The notes under the pieces: generated by a model | What the model was told of the DNA's origin: nothing | What the model saw: only the letters and a program-made list of their open reading frames with translations | The model's database searches: none | NCBI RefSeq assembly: GCF_004341885.1 | Contig: NZ_SLVX01000015.1 | Location: forward strand, 82,878-146,877 | Length of the DNA stretch: 64,000 nt | Source: Shinella granuli | Lineage (GTDB): Bacteria > Pseudomonadota > Alphaproteobacteria > Rhizobiales > Rhizobiaceae | Reading direction: 5' to 3' | Shown: piece by piece, positions 1 through 9,793 of the stretch | Layout of the letters: each line of letters opens with the position of its first letter | How positions within the stretch are numbered: the stretch's first letter is position 1 | Translations under genes and position numbers: made by a program

Positions 1-2
1 AT

Positions 3-1247
3 TACGAGGCCTGCGCCGAGATCTGGCGCCGCATGGCCGCCAATGGCGACATCTACAAGGGCGGCTATGCCGGCTGGTATTCCGTGCGCGACGAGGCCTA
101 TTACCAGGAGAACGAGACGGAGATGCGCGACGACGGCGTGCGCTACGGCCCGCAGGGCACGCCCGTCGAATGGGTGGAGGAGGAGAGCTACTTCTTCCGC
201 CTCTCCGCCTACCAGGACAGGCTGCTGAAGCATTACGAGGACAATCCGGACTTCATCGGTCCGGCCGAGCGCCGCAACGAGGTGATCTCCTTCGTCAAGT
301 CGGGCCTCAAGGACCTATCGGTCTCGCGCACCACCTTCGACTGGGGCATCCCGGTTCCGGACGACCCTGATCATGTCATGTATGTCTGGGTCGACGCGCT
401 GACCAACTACATCACCGCGACCGGCTACCTCACCGATCCCGAGGGACCGCGCGCCAAATACTGGCCGGCGAACATCCACATCATCGGCAAGGACATCATC
501 CGCTTCCACGCCGTCTACTGGCCGGCCTTCCTGATGTCGGCGGGCCTGCCGCTGCCGGGCCGCGTCTTCGCCCATGGCTTCCTGCTCAACAAGGGCGAGA
601 AGATGTCGAAGTCGCTCGGCAACGTGGTCGACCCGGTCAACCTCGTCAATCATTTCGGCCTCGACCCGATCCGCTACTTCTTCCTGCGCGAAGTCTCCTT
701 CGGCCAGGACGGCAGCTACAGCGAGGAAGGCATCGCGACCCGCATCAACTCGGACCTCGCCAACGGCATCGGCAACCTCGCCAGCCGCTCGCTGTCGATG
801 ATCGTCAAGAACTGCGACGGCAAGGTGCCGGAGTGCGGCGACCTCTCCGACGCCGACCGCGCCATGCTCGCCTCCGTCGATGCGCTGCACGCCATCACCC
901 GCGAGGAGATGGGCAGGCAGCAGATCCACAAGGCGCTGGCCGCGATCATCGCCGTCGTCTCGGAGGCAGACCGCTATTTCGCCGGCGAAGCGCCCTGGGC
1001 GCTGAAGAAGACCGATCCCGTCCGCATGGGCACCGTGCTTTATGTCACGGCGGAGGTCGTGCGGCAGATCGCGATCCTGCTGCAGCCCTTCATGCCGAAA
1101 TCCGGCCGCAAGCTGCTCGATCTCGTTGCCGCGCCCGTCGAAAAACGCGATTTCGCGGCGCTCGGCGAGGCCGGTCGCCTCGTCAGCGGCACGCCGCTGG
1201 AAGCGCCAACCCCGGTCTTCCCGCGTTACGTCGCGCCCGAGGCGTAA
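3..1247 (+). CDS. metG: Methionyl-tRNA synthetase, C-terminal part (5' end outside window)
   Basis: Charges tRNA-Met with methionine in the cytoplasm. The reading frame is open from base 3, so the gene begins upstream; about 414 residues of a family usually near 510-520 are present. The class I signature KMSKS is visible ([10 protein letters not shown], about 200 residues into this fragment), preceded by the [19 protein letters not shown] stretch typical of the catalytic core, and followed by an all-helical anticodon-binding domain. There is no C-terminal EMAP-type tRNA-binding domain. The stop is directly followed by the ATG of tatD, so the two are almost certainly co-transcribed. Identification is secure; only the N-terminus is missing. 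Confidence 0.97.
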   Translation, partial: YEACAEIWRRMAANGDIYKGGYAGWYSVRDEAYYQENETEMRDDGVRYGPQGTPVEWVEEESYFFRLSAYQDRLLKHYEDNPDFIGPAERRNEVISFVKSGLKDLSVSRTTFDWGIPVPDDPDHVMYVWVDALTNYITATGYLTDPEGPRAKYWPANIHIIGKDIIRFHAVYWPAFLMSAGLPLPGRVFAHGFLLNKGEKMSKSLGNVVDPVNLVNHFGLDPIRYFFLREVSFGQDGSYSEEGIATRINSDLANGIGNLASRSLSMIVKNCDGKVPECGDLSDADRAMLASVDALHAITREEMGRQQIHKALAAIIAVVSEADRYFAGEAPWALKKTDPVRMGTVLYVTAEVVRQIAILLQPFMPKSGRKLLDLVAAPVEKRDFAALGEAGRLVSGTPLEAPTPVFPRYVAPEA

Positions 1248-2027
1248 ATGCTGATCGATACCCATTGCCATCTGGATTTCCCCGACTTCGAAGCGGAGCG
1301 CGACGCTATCGTCGCACGGGCGCACGCGGCCGGGGTGACGCAGATGATCACCATCTCGACGCGGGTGAAGAAATTCCCCGCGATCCTGGCGATCGCGGAA
1401 AAATACCCGTCCGTCTTCTGCTCGGTCGGCACCCATCCGCACAATGCGGACGAGGAGCTCGACATTCCGGTCTCGGAACTGGTCGAACTCTCGAAGCACC
1501 CGCGGGTCGTGGCGATCGGCGAGGCGGGGCTCGACTATTTCTACGACAATGCACCGCGCGATGCGCAGGCCATCGGCCTTCGCAACCACATCGCCGCCGC
1601 GCGGGAAACCGGCCTGCCGCTGGTCATCCACAGCCGCTCGGCGGACGAGGACATGGCGGCGATCCTGACCGAGGAAACGGGGAAGGGGGCCTTTCCCTTC
1701 CTGCTGCACTGCTTTTCCTCCGGGCCGGAGCTTGCCCGCACCGGCGTGGCGCTCGGCGGCTACGTCTCCTTCTCCGGCATCCTGACCTTCCCGAAATCGG
1801 AAGAGCTGCGGGAGATCGCGAAAACCGTGCCGCTGGAGCGCATGCTGGTCGAGACCGACGCACCCTACCTTGCGCCGAAACCCTATCGGGGAAAACGCAA
1901 CGAGCCGGCCTATGTGGCGCACACCGCGGCCGTGCTGGCGGAGACCGTCGGCGTCAGCGAGGACGAGATCGCCCGCATCACCACCGAGAACGCCTTCCGC
2001 ATCTTCTCGAAGATGCCGCGGGTGTAG
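1248..2027 (+). CDS. tatD: TatD/YcfH-family metal-dependent hydrolase (putative DNase)
   Basis: Amidohydrolase-fold nuclease of 259 residues, normal for the family. The N-terminal metal site DTHCHLDF (residues 4-11), the central IGEAGLDYFY and the C-terminal VETDAPYLAP motif are all present. Family members show Mg-dependent 3'-5' exonuclease activity on damaged DNA; the precise substrate here is not known. The ATG abuts the metG stop without a spacer, implying translational coupling, and the next gene starts two bases after this stop. The metG-tatD-MBL order is a conserved alphaproteobacterial arrangement as I recall it. TatD and YcfH subfamilies cannot be separated with certainty by eye. Confidence 0.93.
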   Translation: MLIDTHCHLDFPDFEAERDAIVARAHAAGVTQMITISTRVKKFPAILAIAEKYPSVFCSVGTHPHNADEELDIPVSELVELSKHPRVVAIGEAGLDYFYDNAPRDAQAIGLRNHIAAARETGLPLVIHSRSADEDMAAILTEETGKGAFPFLLHCFSSGPELARTGVALGGYVSFSGILTFPKSEELREIAKTVPLERMLVETDAPYLAPKPYRGKRNEPAYVAHTAAVLAETVGVSEDEIARITTENAFRIFSKMPRV

Positions 2028-2029
2028 CC

Positions 2030-2857
2030 GTGGCCACGACGCGGCGCTTCACCATTCTCGGCTGCGGTTCGTCGCCCGGCGTGCCGCGCATCACCGGCGA
2101 CTGGGGCGCCTGCGATCCCGCCAACCCGAAGAACCGTCGCACCCGCGCCGCCTTCCTCGTCGAGCAGATCGGCCCGGAGGGCAGGACGACCGTCGTCATC
2201 GACACGGGGCCGGATTTCCGCATGCAGATGATCGCCGCGGGCGTGGAAGGCATCGACGCGGTGCTCTACACCCACGCCCATGCCGACCATATCCACGGCA
2301 TCGACGACATCAGGGGCTTCGTGCTGCAGAACCACAAACAGGTGCCGATCTGGGCCGATCCGGTGACGATGGAGCGCATCCGCGAGGGGTTCGGCTACTG
2401 CCTGAAGACGCCGCCGGGCAGCATGTATCCGCCCATCGTGACGGAAAACCTGATCGAGCCGATGGATGCGCCGGTGAAGATCGACGGGCGAGGGGGCGCG
2501 ATCACCTTCCAGCCCCTCCTCCAGGTGCACGGCTCCATCCATTCCCTCGGCTTCCGCATCGGCGACGTCGCCTATTGCAGCGATATCAGCGACTTCCCGG
2601 ACGAGACGATCCCGCGGCTCGAAAACCTCGACATGCTGATCGTCGACGCCCTGCAATACCGCTTCCATTCCAGCCACCTGTCGCTCAGCCAGGCGCTCGA
2701 ATGGATCGAGCGGCTGAAGCCGGCGCGCGCCATCCTGACCCATATGCATGTGCCGCTCGATTACGACACGGTGCAAAGGGAAACGCCGGCCCATGTGGAA
2801 CCGGCGTTTGACGGGCTCAGCTTCGAGATCGAACTTCCGGACGATCAGGCGAAATAG
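2030..2857 (+). CDS. PhnP-like metallo-beta-lactamase fold hydrolase
   Basis: A 275-residue protein read from a GTG at 2030, two bases after the tatD stop; the frame stays open far upstream but that part overlaps tatD and metG and is not coding. The MBL metal signature THAHADH (residues 81-87) is present, with further ligand candidates at [17 protein letters not shown] and [10 protein letters not shown]. It resembles the PhnP/lipoate-neighbour group of phosphodiesterases (PhnP cleaves 5-phosphoribosyl 1,2-cyclic phosphate), but no phn genes are nearby, so the substrate is unknown. The 3' end overlaps the convergent purC by 13 bases. Confidence 0.88.
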   Translation: MATTRRFTILGCGSSPGVPRITGDWGACDPANPKNRRTRAAFLVEQIGPEGRTTVVIDTGPDFRMQMIAAGVEGIDAVLYTHAHADHIHGIDDIRGFVLQNHKQVPIWADPVTMERIREGFGYCLKTPPGSMYPPIVTENLIEPMDAPVKIDGRGGAITFQPLLQVHGSIHSLGFRIGDVAYCSDISDFPDETIPRLENLDMLIVDALQYRFHSSHLSLSQALEWIERLKPARAILTHMHVPLDYDTVQRETPAHVEPAFDGLSFEIELPDDQAK

Positions 2858-3798
2858 GGCTTCAGGTTCTGGCGGATCCGTTCCAGCACCGTCGCGCCCG
2901 AAAGGTCGGGCACGAAGGTCTTGCCGGTGATCTGCTCATAGGCCTGGATATAGACCTTCGAGGTCTGCTCGACGAGTTCGCGCGGGATTTCCGGGATCGG
3001 GTCCTTGTAGGGATCGCAGCGCTCGGTGACCCAGGCACGCACGAAATCCTTGTCGAAGCTCGCCGGGCGGCCGCCCGTGGCGAAACTCTGCTCGTAGCTG
3101 TCGGCGATCCAGTAGCGGCTCGAATCCGGCGTGTGGATCTCGTCGGCCAGCACGATGCGGCCATCCTTGTCCGTGCCGAACTCGTATTTGGTGTCGACGA
3201 GGATCAGCCCGCGTTCGGCCGCACGGGCCTGTCCGCGCGCAAAGAGCTCCAGCGCATAGCGCGACACCGTTTCCCATTGCTCGGGCGTCAGCAGGCCTTG
3301 CTCAAGGATTTCTGCGCCGGAGAGCGGTTCGTCGTGACCGCCGTCGAAGGCCTTGCTCGTCGGCGTGATGATCGGCTCGGGCAGCTTCTCGTTGTCCTTC
3401 AGGCCATCCGGCAGCGTGATGCCGTACATTTCGCGCTCGCCCTTGCGGTATTTCGTCAGGATCGAGGTGCTGGTCGTGCCGGCGAGATAGCCGCGCACGA
3501 CGATCTCGACCGGCAGGATGTCGAGCCGCGTGCCGATGACGACGTTCGGGTCCGGATAGGAAATGACGTGGTTCGGGCAGATGTCGGCGGTTTCCTCGAA
3601 CCAGTAGCGCGCCGTCTGGGTGAGAACCTGGCCCTTGAAGGGAATGGCGGTGAGGATGACGTCGAAGGCGCTGAGCCGATCCGTCGCGATGATGATGCGG
3701 CTGCCGTCCGCAAGGTCGTAGTTCTCGCGGACCTTGCCGTTGTAGCGGTTCGGCAGTTCCGGGATATGGGCGTCGGAGAGAATGCGCAAATCGCTCAT
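2845..3798 (-). CDS. purC: Phosphoribosylaminoimidazole-succinocarboxamide (SAICAR) synthase
   Basis: Catalyses ATP-dependent joining of CAIR and aspartate in purine synthesis. The 317-residue length and the sequence around [28 protein letters not shown] and LVDTKYEFG belong to the longer SAICAR synthase form. Rhizobia commonly carry a second, shorter PurC next to purS/purQ, so this may be one of two paralogues. It is transcribed alone, convergent with the MBL gene and overlapping its end. The upstream region (3799-3960) is AT-richer than its surroundings and probably holds the promoter, although I cannot assign boxes confidently. Confidence 0.95.
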   Translation of the reverse strand: MSDLRILSDAHIPELPNRYNGKVRENYDLADGSRIIIATDRLSAFDVILTAIPFKGQVLTQTARYWFEETADICPNHVISYPDPNVVIGTRLDILPVEIVVRGYLAGTTSTSILTKYRKGEREMYGITLPDGLKDNEKLPEPIITPTSKAFDGGHDEPLSGAEILEQGLLTPEQWETVSRYALELFARGQARAAERGLILVDTKYEFGTDKDGRIVLADEIHTPDSSRYWIADSYEQSFATGGRPASFDKDFVRAWVTERCDPYKDPIPEIPRELVEQTSKVYIQAYEQITGKTFVPDLSGATVLERIRQNLKPYFA

Positions 3799-4175
3799 CG
3801 TGGCGGGCTTTCGCTGTTGGTTTCGTCTGCCGTTTCGCTTAAGGCCACGGGTGGTGAAGGGTCAAGGCGGAAACCGGATTTCCAGAGGGTTTGGGACGTT
3901 TGCGAGCATCGTATAGTTCCATAATCTATCTTATGTGACATTTGGATATGGTTGAATATGCCCTCCTTCCGGCTGCTACACCCGCATGAATTGGACGGCG
4001 TCGTGCTGGAACCACAACGCCATTTGCATCCCGCCCGCGCGGATAGCCGCCCCTTTCGCTGACGCGATATCGACGGTCCCGATCAATTCGTAGTAGAATG
4101 CCACGAATCCCGGCCTTCGGCGTCAAGGCGAACACCCGCTCCAGCTCGCCATGTCGTCCAACCCCGCACGATCCC
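3799..4175. other. Intergenic region between purC and the GNAT gene
   Basis: A 377-base gap. Bases 3905-3960 are unusually AT-rich for this genome and probably contain the purC promoter. The middle holds a short open frame on the minus strand (3976-4104) listed separately. No RNA gene, repeat or mobile element is visible. Confidence 0.6.
3976..4104 (-). CDS. Possible 42-residue small protein or gene remnant
   Basis: A GTG-initiated frame of 42 codons reading MAFYYELIGTVDIASAKGAA at its start and ending FMRV. The composition (balanced hydrophobics, few Arg/Ser runs) looks more like a real protein than the Arg-rich frames typical of antisense noise in this genome. A weak AAGG lies about nine bases before the GTG, and an in-frame TGA lies a few codons further upstream. 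It could be a genuine small protein, or the surviving 3' end of a decayed gene. I do not recognise the family. Its position just upstream of a divergent GNAT gene gives no clue to function. Confidence 0.35.
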   Translation of the reverse strand: MAFYYELIGTVDIASAKGAAIRAGGMQMALWFQHDAVQFMRV

Positions 4176-4703
4176 ATGCCCGATATCCCTGTGCTTGAAA
4201 CCGACCGTCTCGTCCTGCGCGGCTTTCGCCCGGACGATCTCGATGCCATGACCGCGATGTGGGCCATGCCCGAGGTTGTGCGTTATATCGGCGGCGTGCC
4301 GCTGTCCCGCGAACAGTCGTGGACCCGCCTGCTGCGCCAGATCGGCATGTGGAGCGTCATGAACTTCGGCTTCTGGGCGGTCACCGAAAAGACCTCCGGC
4401 CGGCTCATCGGCGAAGCCGGGTTCCATGAGATGCGCCGCGAGATGTCGCCCAGCATCGAGAACACGCTGGAAGCCGGCTGGGGCCTGCTCCCGGATTTCC
4501 GCGGCCGCGGCTATGCCAGCGAGGCGCTGGATGTGATGCTGCCCTGGGCGGCGGCGAACCACGGCGACCTGCCGGTGACCTGCATCATCGACCCGGAAAA
4601 CACGGCCTCCATCCGGCTTGCCGAGCGGCACGGCTTCCGCGAATTCGCCCGGTCGACCTATCAGGGAACCGAGATCGTCGTCTTCCGGAAGGTCCCGGCA
4701 TAG
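4176..4703 (+). CDS. GNAT-family N-acetyltransferase (RimJ/RimL-like)
   Basis: Likely transfers an acetyl group from acetyl-CoA to an amine or protein N-terminus; the substrate is unknown. The 175-residue protein starts LETDRLVLRGF, the characteristic opening of the RimJ/RimL-like Acetyltransf_3 group, and has the acetyl-CoA loop PDFRGRGYASEAL in its middle, then NTASIRLAERHGF, the usual C-terminal half of the fold. I chose the ATG at 4176 because the family begins at IPVLETDRL; an upstream in-frame ATG at 4098 would add an unstructured Ser/Pro/Arg stretch. It stands alone, flanked by AT-rich gaps. Confidence 0.85.
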   Translation: MPDIPVLETDRLVLRGFRPDDLDAMTAMWAMPEVVRYIGGVPLSREQSWTRLLRQIGMWSVMNFGFWAVTEKTSGRLIGEAGFHEMRREMSPSIENTLEAGWGLLPDFRGRGYASEALDVMLPWAAANHGDLPVTCIIDPENTASIRLAERHGFREFARSTYQGTEIVVFRKVPA

Positions 4704-4740
4704 GTGTTTGCGCGCCACCCACTGCTGCCTATTGCGAGTA

Positions 4741-4758
4741 TATCACAAATAAGTGATA
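4741..4758. repeat. Small inverted repeat in AT-rich gap
   Basis: TATCAC and GTGATA arms, six bases each and perfect, are separated by AAATAA. The gap 4704-4908 otherwise holds nothing I can identify. It may be an operator, but there is no adjacent regulator. Confidence 0.35.
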
Positions 4759-4908
4759 CTAAACTGAACTATTAGGTTTTCACGACAGGTCACTGCTTCC
4801 AAAAGACATTTCTGCCATGAATCTCCGGCGATCGGCACATATGGCCGCGTGGCAGTTCTTTTCCGACGTCCATGCTATTCTAGTTTCGTCCGAAAAGGAG
4901 AGTGCGCC

Positions 4909-5325
4909 ATGAAAATGCTTGCCGCCGTGTTCCTTTGCGTTTCGCTGTTCCCGCTTTCCAATGCCCGGGCGGACGAACCCGTCGATACGGTTCAGGGCAT
5001 CATCCAGGGCCAGATAACCGCCTTCCTCAACGACGACGCGAAGACCGCCTATTCCTTCGCCTCGCCGACCATCCGCGGAAAGTTCCCGACCGAGGACGCC
5101 TTCTTCGACATGGTGAAGAAGGGTTACGCGCCGGTCTACCGCCCGGGCAATTTCGCCTTCGGCCGCTTCAAGGTCGCGGACGACACGGTGGTGCAGGAGG
5201 TGCTGATCTCGGGGCCTGATGGCAAGGACTGGACGGCGCTCTACCAGGTCGTGAAGCAGCCGGACGGCAGCTACAAGATCAACGGCGTGCACATGGTGCG
5301 CACCGCGCCGGGGCCGGAGATCTGA
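4909..5325 (+). CDS. Secreted DUF4864-type protein
   Basis: A 138-residue exported protein of unknown function. The start at 4909 is set by a good ribosome site (AAAGGAG at 4894-4900) and a clear Sec signal peptide, MKMLAAVFLCVSLFPLSNARA, with predicted cleavage after ARA. The mature part (GIIQGQITAFLNDDAKTAYS, then FGRFKVADDTVVQEVL and a closing GSYKINGVHMV) has the NTF2-like alpha-plus-beta pattern of DUF4864 proteins, found in many alphaproteobacteria. The longer upstream in-frame start has no ribosome site. Monocistronic; no functional partner nearby. Confidence 0.8.
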   Translation: MKMLAAVFLCVSLFPLSNARADEPVDTVQGIIQGQITAFLNDDAKTAYSFASPTIRGKFPTEDAFFDMVKKGYAPVYRPGNFAFGRFKVADDTVVQEVLISGPDGKDWTALYQVVKQPDGSYKINGVHMVRTAPGPEI

Positions 5326-5364
5326 CCAACGGAGATCTGACCAGGGAGGCGCGGCGGAGCGCCC

Positions 5365-6495
5365 TCAGAGGGGGGCGAGATCGCCCCTCGCCCAGTTCTC
5401 CTGCGTCTCCGCCATGAAATCGGCGAAACGCCCCTCCTCGATCGCCGTGCGGATGCCGGCCATCAGGTCCTGGTAGTAGGAGAGATTGTTCCAGGTCAGA
5501 AGCATGCCGCCGAGCGATTCGTTGGCGCGGATGAGGTGGTGCAGGTAGGCGCGCGAATAGTCGCGCGCCGCCGGGCAGGTCGATTCCTCGTCGAGCGGGC
5601 GCATGTCCTCGGCGTGGCGCGCATTGCGCAGGTTGATGCGGCCGCGGCGGGTGAAGGCGAGGCCATGGCGGCCAGAGCGGGTCGGCATCACGCAGTCGAA
5701 CATGTCGATGCCGCGGGCGACGGATTTCAGCATGTCGTCGGGCGTGCCGACGCCCATCAGGTAGCGCGGCTTTTCGGTCGGCATGTGCGGCACGGTCGTG
5801 TCGATCATGTCGAGCATGACCTCCTGCGGCTCACCGACGGCAAGGCCGCCGATGGCGTAGCCCTTAAGGTTCAATTCGGCGAGCGCCTGCGCGGAGCGCA
5901 CGCGCAGATGCGGGATGTCGCCGCCCTGCACGATGCCGAACATCGCCTTGCCCGGCTGGTCGCCGAAGGCGGTCTTGCAGCGCTCGGCCCAGCGCAGCGA
6001 CATTTCCATGGCGCGCTCGATTTCCTTCGGCGAGGCCGGCAGCGCCACGCATTCGTCGAGCTGCATCTGGATGTCGCTGTCGAGCAGGCCCTGGATTTCG
6101 ATCGAGCGCTCCGGCGACATATGGTGCAGCGCGCCGTCGACATGGCTCTTGAAGGTGACGCCCTTCTCGTCGAGCTTGCGCAGGCCCGCGAGCGACATGA
6201 CCTGGAAGCCGCCCGAATCGGTGAGGATCGGGTGCGGCCAGCGGATGAGCTCGTGCAGGCCGCCGAGGCGCGCGACGCGCTCCGGGCCGGGGCGCAGCAT
6301 CAGGTGATAGGTGTTGCCGAGGATGATGTCGGCGCCGAGGTCGCGCACCTGGTCGAGATACATCGCCTTGACGGTGCCCACCGTACCGACCGGCATGAAA
6401 GCCGGCGTGCGGATCGTGCCGCGCGGCATGGAGACCTCGCCGCGGCGCGCCTTGCCATCGGTTGCAAGCAGTTTGAACTGGAAGGTTTCGGTCAT
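5365..6495 (-). CDS. tgt: Queuine tRNA-ribosyltransferase, with an unusual zinc site
   Basis: Exchanges guanine 34 of GUN-anticodon tRNAs for the queuosine precursor preQ1. At 376 residues it has normal length. Active-site segments are intact: [11 protein letters not shown] (general Asp), GIVQGG, GGLAVGE, and [16 protein letters not shown] with the nucleophilic Asp. The zinc site is not: where E. coli Tgt has CDCYTC and a His in the TIHNL segment, this protein has STCPAA and TWNNL, leaving one of four ligands. The start codon overlaps the queA stop (ATGA), so the two are translationally coupled. The loss is read directly from the DNA and does not come from a frameshift. Confidence 0.95.
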   Translation of the reverse strand: MTETFQFKLLATDGKARRGEVSMPRGTIRTPAFMPVGTVGTVKAMYLDQVRDLGADIILGNTYHLMLRPGPERVARLGGLHELIRWPHPILTDSGGFQVMSLAGLRKLDEKGVTFKSHVDGALHHMSPERSIEIQGLLDSDIQMQLDECVALPASPKEIERAMEMSLRWAERCKTAFGDQPGKAMFGIVQGGDIPHLRVRSAQALAELNLKGYAIGGLAVGEPQEVMLDMIDTTVPHMPTEKPRYLMGVGTPDDMLKSVARGIDMFDCVMPTRSGRHGLAFTRRGRINLRNARHAEDMRPLDEESTCPAARDYSRAYLHHLIRANESLGGMLLTWNNLSYYQDLMAGIRTAIEEGRFADFMAETQENWARGDLAPL

Positions 6496-7559
6496 CGGTC
6501 GTTCCGGAAAAGCAGGCTGGAGTCGCCGTAGGAATAGAAGCGGTAGCCGGTGGCGATCGCATGGGCATAGGCGCCGCGCATCGTCTCCAAGCCTGAAAAG
6601 GCGGAGACGAGCATGAAGAGCGTCGATTTCGGCAGGTGGAAATTGGTCATCAGCATGTCGGCCGTGCGGAAGCGGTAGCCGGGCGTGATGAAGATGCCCG
6701 TCGCGCCGGACCAGGGCCGGATCGTGCCGTCTTCGTCCGCGGCGCTTTCGAGGAGGCGCAGCGAGGTGGTGCCGACGGAAACGATGCGCCCGCCCCTCGC
6801 CCTGACGGCGTTGAGCGCGGCGGCCGTCGCCTCGCAGACATGGCCGATCTCCTCGTGCATGACATGGTCCGTCGTGTCGTCGGCCTTCACGGGCAGGAAG
6901 GTGCCGGCGCCGACATGCAGCGTCACGAAATGCCGTTCGACGCCGAGCGCGTCGAGTTTTTCGAAGAGGGCGTCGGTGAAATGCAGGCCGGCCGTCGGCG
7001 CCGCGACGGCACCTTCCTCGCGGGCGTAGATCGTCTGGTAGTCGCGGCGGTCCGCCTCGTCGTCCTCGCGCTTGGAGGCGATGTAGGGCGGCAGCGGGAT
7101 ATGGCCGACGGAGGCGATGGCGCGGTCGAGATCGGGACCGGAGATGTCGAAATGCAGGGTGACCTCCCCGCCCTCGCCTTTCTGCTCGACGATCGCCGAA
7201 AGCGCCTCCGCCGCGCCGAAGGCGATGCGGTCGCCGCGCTTGATGCGCTTGCCGGGCCTGGCAAAGGCCTTCCAGCGGTCGCCCGCGATGCGCATGTGCA
7301 GCGTCGCGGACACCTTCTGGCCACCGGCGCCCTCGCGATGGCGGATGCCTTCGAGCTGGGCGGGGATGACGCGCGTGTCGTTGAAGACCAGCGCATCGCC
7401 GGGCCGGAGCAGCGAGGGCAGGTCGCCGACGGTGCGGTCCGCGTAGGGCGTCTCCTGCCCCGGGCGCACGACGAGCAGCCTTGCCGCCTCGCGTGGCGTC
7501 ACCGGACGAAGCGCGATATTGTCTTCCGGAAGATCGAAATCGAAGAGATCGACGCGCAT
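6492..7559 (-). CDS. queA: S-adenosylmethionine:tRNA ribosyltransferase-isomerase
   Basis: Builds epoxyqueuosine by moving the ribosyl group of SAM onto preQ1-modified tRNA, the step after Tgt. The 355-residue protein begins [19 protein letters not shown], the family's N-terminus, and carries [37 protein letters not shown] and [10 protein letters not shown]. The start at 7559 is preferred; the frame continues upstream only as Arg-rich noise antisense to other genes. It lies eight bases after the exporter gene and overlaps tgt by four bases, so all three are probably one transcript. Confidence 0.97.
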   Translation of the reverse strand: MRVDLFDFDLPEDNIALRPVTPREAARLLVVRPGQETPYADRTVGDLPSLLRPGDALVFNDTRVIPAQLEGIRHREGAGGQKVSATLHMRIAGDRWKAFARPGKRIKRGDRIAFGAAEALSAIVEQKGEGGEVTLHFDISGPDLDRAIASVGHIPLPPYIASKREDDEADRRDYQTIYAREEGAVAAPTAGLHFTDALFEKLDALGVERHFVTLHVGAGTFLPVKADDTTDHVMHEEIGHVCEATAAALNAVRARGGRIVSVGTTSLRLLESAADEDGTIRPWSGATGIFITPGYRFRTADMLMTNFHLPKSTLFMLVSAFSGLETMRGAYAHAIATGYRFYSYGDSSLLFRNDR

Positions 7560-7567
7560 GCCCGGCC

Positions 7568-8017
7568 TCAATACAAGCGGATCAGCAGCGCACCGACGAC
7601 GAGCAGCATGGCCCCCGCGATGCGGCCGAGGGAGATTTCGCGCACGGCCATGCCGAGAAAGCCGATGCGGTCGAGCAGGATGCCGGCCATGAGCTGGCCG
7701 GAAACGGCGAAGGCCATGACGGCGGCCGCGCCGATGCGCGGCGTCAGGAAGATGGCGGTCGTCACATAGACCGTGCCGAGCGCGCCGCCGGCAAAATAGA
7801 GCCAGGCATCCGGCCCGCGCCAGTCCGGCGCCCGGCCCTCGAAGGCGGCGGTGGCGAAGACGACGAGGGCGAGGACGAGCGCGCCCGAGAAGAACGAGAC
7901 GCAGGCGGCGGCGACCGGCATGCCGAGCCCGCGGCCAAGCAGCGCATTGATGGGGGCCTGGATGGCGATGCACGCGCCCGCCGCAATGCCGAGCAGCGCC
8001 CAGAGGAAAGCAGCCAT
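7568..8017 (-). CDS. YdcZ-type (DUF606) DMT-superfamily membrane protein
   Basis: A 149-residue integral membrane protein with about five hydrophobic segments, opening [20 protein letters not shown] and containing the [12 protein letters not shown] motif seen in the DUF606/YdcZ half-size drug/metabolite transporters. Substrate unknown. It is the first gene of the probable exporter-queA-tgt transcript; whether it has anything to do with queuosine precursors is pure speculation. The strong terminator just upstream (8044-8077) separates it from ppiB, so it should have its own promoter in the short gap. Confidence 0.85.
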   Translation of the reverse strand: MAAFLWALLGIAAGACIAIQAPINALLGRGLGMPVAAACVSFFSGALVLALVVFATAAFEGRAPDWRGPDAWLYFAGGALGTVYVTTAIFLTPRIGAAAVMAFAVSGQLMAGILLDRIGFLGMAVREISLGRIAGAMLLVVGALLIRLY

Positions 8018-8043
8018 ATCGACTTGTCTCTTGAAAAGCGCAC

Positions 8044-8077
8044 AAAGAAAAACCGCGCCCGCCGGGGCGAGCGCGGT
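8044..8077 (-). terminator. Rho-independent terminator after ppiB
   Basis: On the minus strand ACCGCGCTCGCC pairs with GGCGGGCGCGGT (one G-T pair) around a very short loop, followed by TTTTTCTTT. It ends the coaD-ppiA-ppiB transcript. Confidence 0.85.
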
Positions 8078-8097
8078 CGAAAACGAAAGGTTCTCTA

Positions 8098-8613
8098 TCA
8101 GGCCGCCACGTCGGCGGCAACCTTCATCGAGACGATGGTGTCGGGATCGCGCACCGGCTCGCCGCGCTTGATCTTGTCGATGTTTTCCATGCCTTCGACG
8201 ACCTGGCCCCAGACGGAATACTGCTTGTTGAGCCAGGGGGCATCGGTGAAGCAGATGAAGAACTGCGAGTTGGCCGAGTTCGGCATCTGGCTGCGGGCCA
8301 TGGAGCAGGTGCCGCGCACATGGCTCATGTTGGAGAACTCGGCCTTGAGGTCCGGCTTTTCCGAGCCGCCCATGCCGGCGCGGGCCGGGTTGAAGTCCTT
8401 GCCGCCGGTCTTGCCGTACTGCACGTCGCCGGTCTGGGCCATGAAGTCCTCGATGACGCGGTGGAACACGACGCCGTCATAGGCGCCTTCGCGCGTCAGC
8501 TCCTTGATGCGCGCGACGTGGCCCGGTGCGAGATCCGGAAGCAGTTGGATGACCACCTTGCCCTTCGTGGTCTCCATGATGATGGTGTTTTCCGGATCCT
8601 TGATCTCGGCCAT
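8098..8613 (-). CDS. ppiB: Cytoplasmic cyclophilin-type peptidyl-prolyl isomerase
   Basis: Accelerates cis-trans isomerisation of proline bonds. At 171 residues it has the cyclophilin core: [34 protein letters not shown] and [13 protein letters not shown]. There is no signal peptide, so it acts in the cytoplasm. The DNA ahead of the ATG contains GGAGAAAG. It lies downstream of the exported paralogue ppiA, and the two proteins are clearly related, indicating an old tandem duplication with one copy given a signal peptide. Transcription ends at the hairpin 8044-8077. Confidence 0.96.
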   Translation of the reverse strand: MAEIKDPENTIIMETTKGKVVIQLLPDLAPGHVARIKELTREGAYDGVVFHRVIEDFMAQTGDVQYGKTGGKDFNPARAGMGGSEKPDLKAEFSNMSHVRGTCSMARSQMPNSANSQFFICFTDAPWLNKQYSVWGQVVEGMENIDKIKRGEPVRDPDTIVSMKVAADVAA

Positions 8614-8695
8614 GGTCTTTCTCCTTCAAAGGCATGTTGCGCAAAAGGTGTGTCGCCGTTCTGCGATTGCAACGGGCGACACAGCAAAAAGTGGA

Positions 8696-9265
8696 TTACT
8701 TGCCGACGGTGACCTTGATCATCCGGTCGGGATCGGTGACCGCGCCGTTGTTGGCCTCGTCGCCGCGCTTGATCTTGTCGACGTTCTCCATGCCGGAAAC
8801 GACCTTGCCGACGACCGTGTACTGGCCGTTCAGGAAGTCGCCCGGGGCGAACATGATGAAGAACTGCGAATTGGCGGAGTTCGGGTCCTGCGAACGGGCC
8901 ATGCCGACCGTGCCGCGCTCGAAGGGCACGTCGGAGAATTCCTGCGGCAGGTCCGGCTGGCTGGAACCGCCCGTGCCGGCCGCGCCCGGCTGGAAGCCGT
9001 CTTCCATGTCGCCGAACTGCACGTCGCCGGTCTGTGCCATGAAGCCTTCGATCACGCGGTGGAAGGCGACATTGTCGTATTCGCCGGCGGCGGCGAGCGC
9101 CTTGATGCGCTCGACATGCTTGGGCGCGACCTTATCGTTCAGCTCGACGACGACGGGGCCGTCCTTGAGCTGGATCGTGATGAACTCGGCGGCCTGGGCA
9201 ACGACGGCGCTCGTCGTGGTCGCAAGGAAGAGGGCTCCTGCAAAGGCAAAACGGAGGATGGTCAT
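8696..9265 (-). CDS. ppiA: Periplasmic cyclophilin-type peptidyl-prolyl isomerase
   Basis: A 189-residue cyclophilin with a Sec signal peptide (MTILRFAFAGALFLATTTSAVVAQA, cleavage about residue 25), so it acts on folding proteins in the periplasm. [34 protein letters not shown] and GQYTVVGKVVSGM are the catalytic-core motifs. The N-terminal half is close to its neighbour ppiB. A 33-base gap separates it from coaD upstream, in line with co-transcription. Confidence 0.95.
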   Translation of the reverse strand: MTILRFAFAGALFLATTTSAVVAQAAEFITIQLKDGPVVVELNDKVAPKHVERIKALAAAGEYDNVAFHRVIEGFMAQTGDVQFGDMEDGFQPGAAGTGGSSQPDLPQEFSDVPFERGTVGMARSQDPNSANSQFFIMFAPGDFLNGQYTVVGKVVSGMENVDKIKRGDEANNGAVTDPDRMIKVTVGK

Positions 9266-9298
9266 GATAGCTCCCTTGAGGGGTTCAGGATGATGGGC

Positions 9299-9793
9299 TC
9301 AGCCCGTCTTGCGGGCTTTCAGCGCCGTGAAGACGGGCGCCGGAACGAAGGCACTGACATCGCCGCCCATGGCCGCGATCTGGCGGACCAATGTGGCGGT
9401 AATGGGCCGCGAGGCGACGCCCGCCGGCAGGAAGACGGTCTGCACATCAGGCGCCATCTGGCGGTTCATGCCGGCCATCTGCATTTCATAGTCGAGATCC
9501 GTGCCGTCGCGCAGGCCCCGGATCAAGAGGCGCGCACCGTGCTCGCGCGCGGCATCGACGACCAGATTGGAAAAGGAGACGACGCTGACATCCCCTGCCC
9601 GCGCCGGCAACGCCTCGGCGATCGACCGGCGGATGAGGTCCGCGCGCTCCTCGAAGGAGAAGAGCGGTGTCTTGCCGGGATGGATGCCGATCGCGACGAT
9701 GACCTCGGGCGCCACGTTCAGCGCCTGCACGAGCACGTCGATATGGCCGTTGGTGATCGGATCGAAAGAGCCAGGGTAGAAGGCGACTGTCAT
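9299..9793 (-). CDS. coaD: Phosphopantetheine adenylyltransferase
   Basis: Penultimate step of coenzyme A synthesis: 4'-phosphopantetheine plus ATP gives dephospho-CoA. The 164-residue protein has the nucleotidyltransferase signature [10 protein letters not shown] near the N-terminus, [16 protein letters not shown] in the middle, and [13 protein letters not shown], which takes the place of the usual ISSSLVR-type loop. It heads the coaD-ppiA-ppiB transcript; gyrA lies next along, in keeping with rhizobial gene order as I recall it. Confidence 0.97.
   Translation of the reverse strand: MTVAFYPGSFDPITNGHIDVLVQALNVAPEVIVAIGIHPGKTPLFSFEERADLIRRSIAEALPARAGDVSVVSFSNLVVDAAREHGARLLIRGLRDGTDLDYEMQMAGMNRQMAPDVQTVFLPAGVASRPITATLVRQIAAMGGDVSAFVPAPVFTALKARKTG

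Noticed and set aside
3926..4267. 113-codon minus-strand frame upstream of the GNAT gene
   Set aside because: Arg/Ser-rich and overlaps the GNAT coding start in antisense; the 42-codon frame in another phase looks more protein-like.
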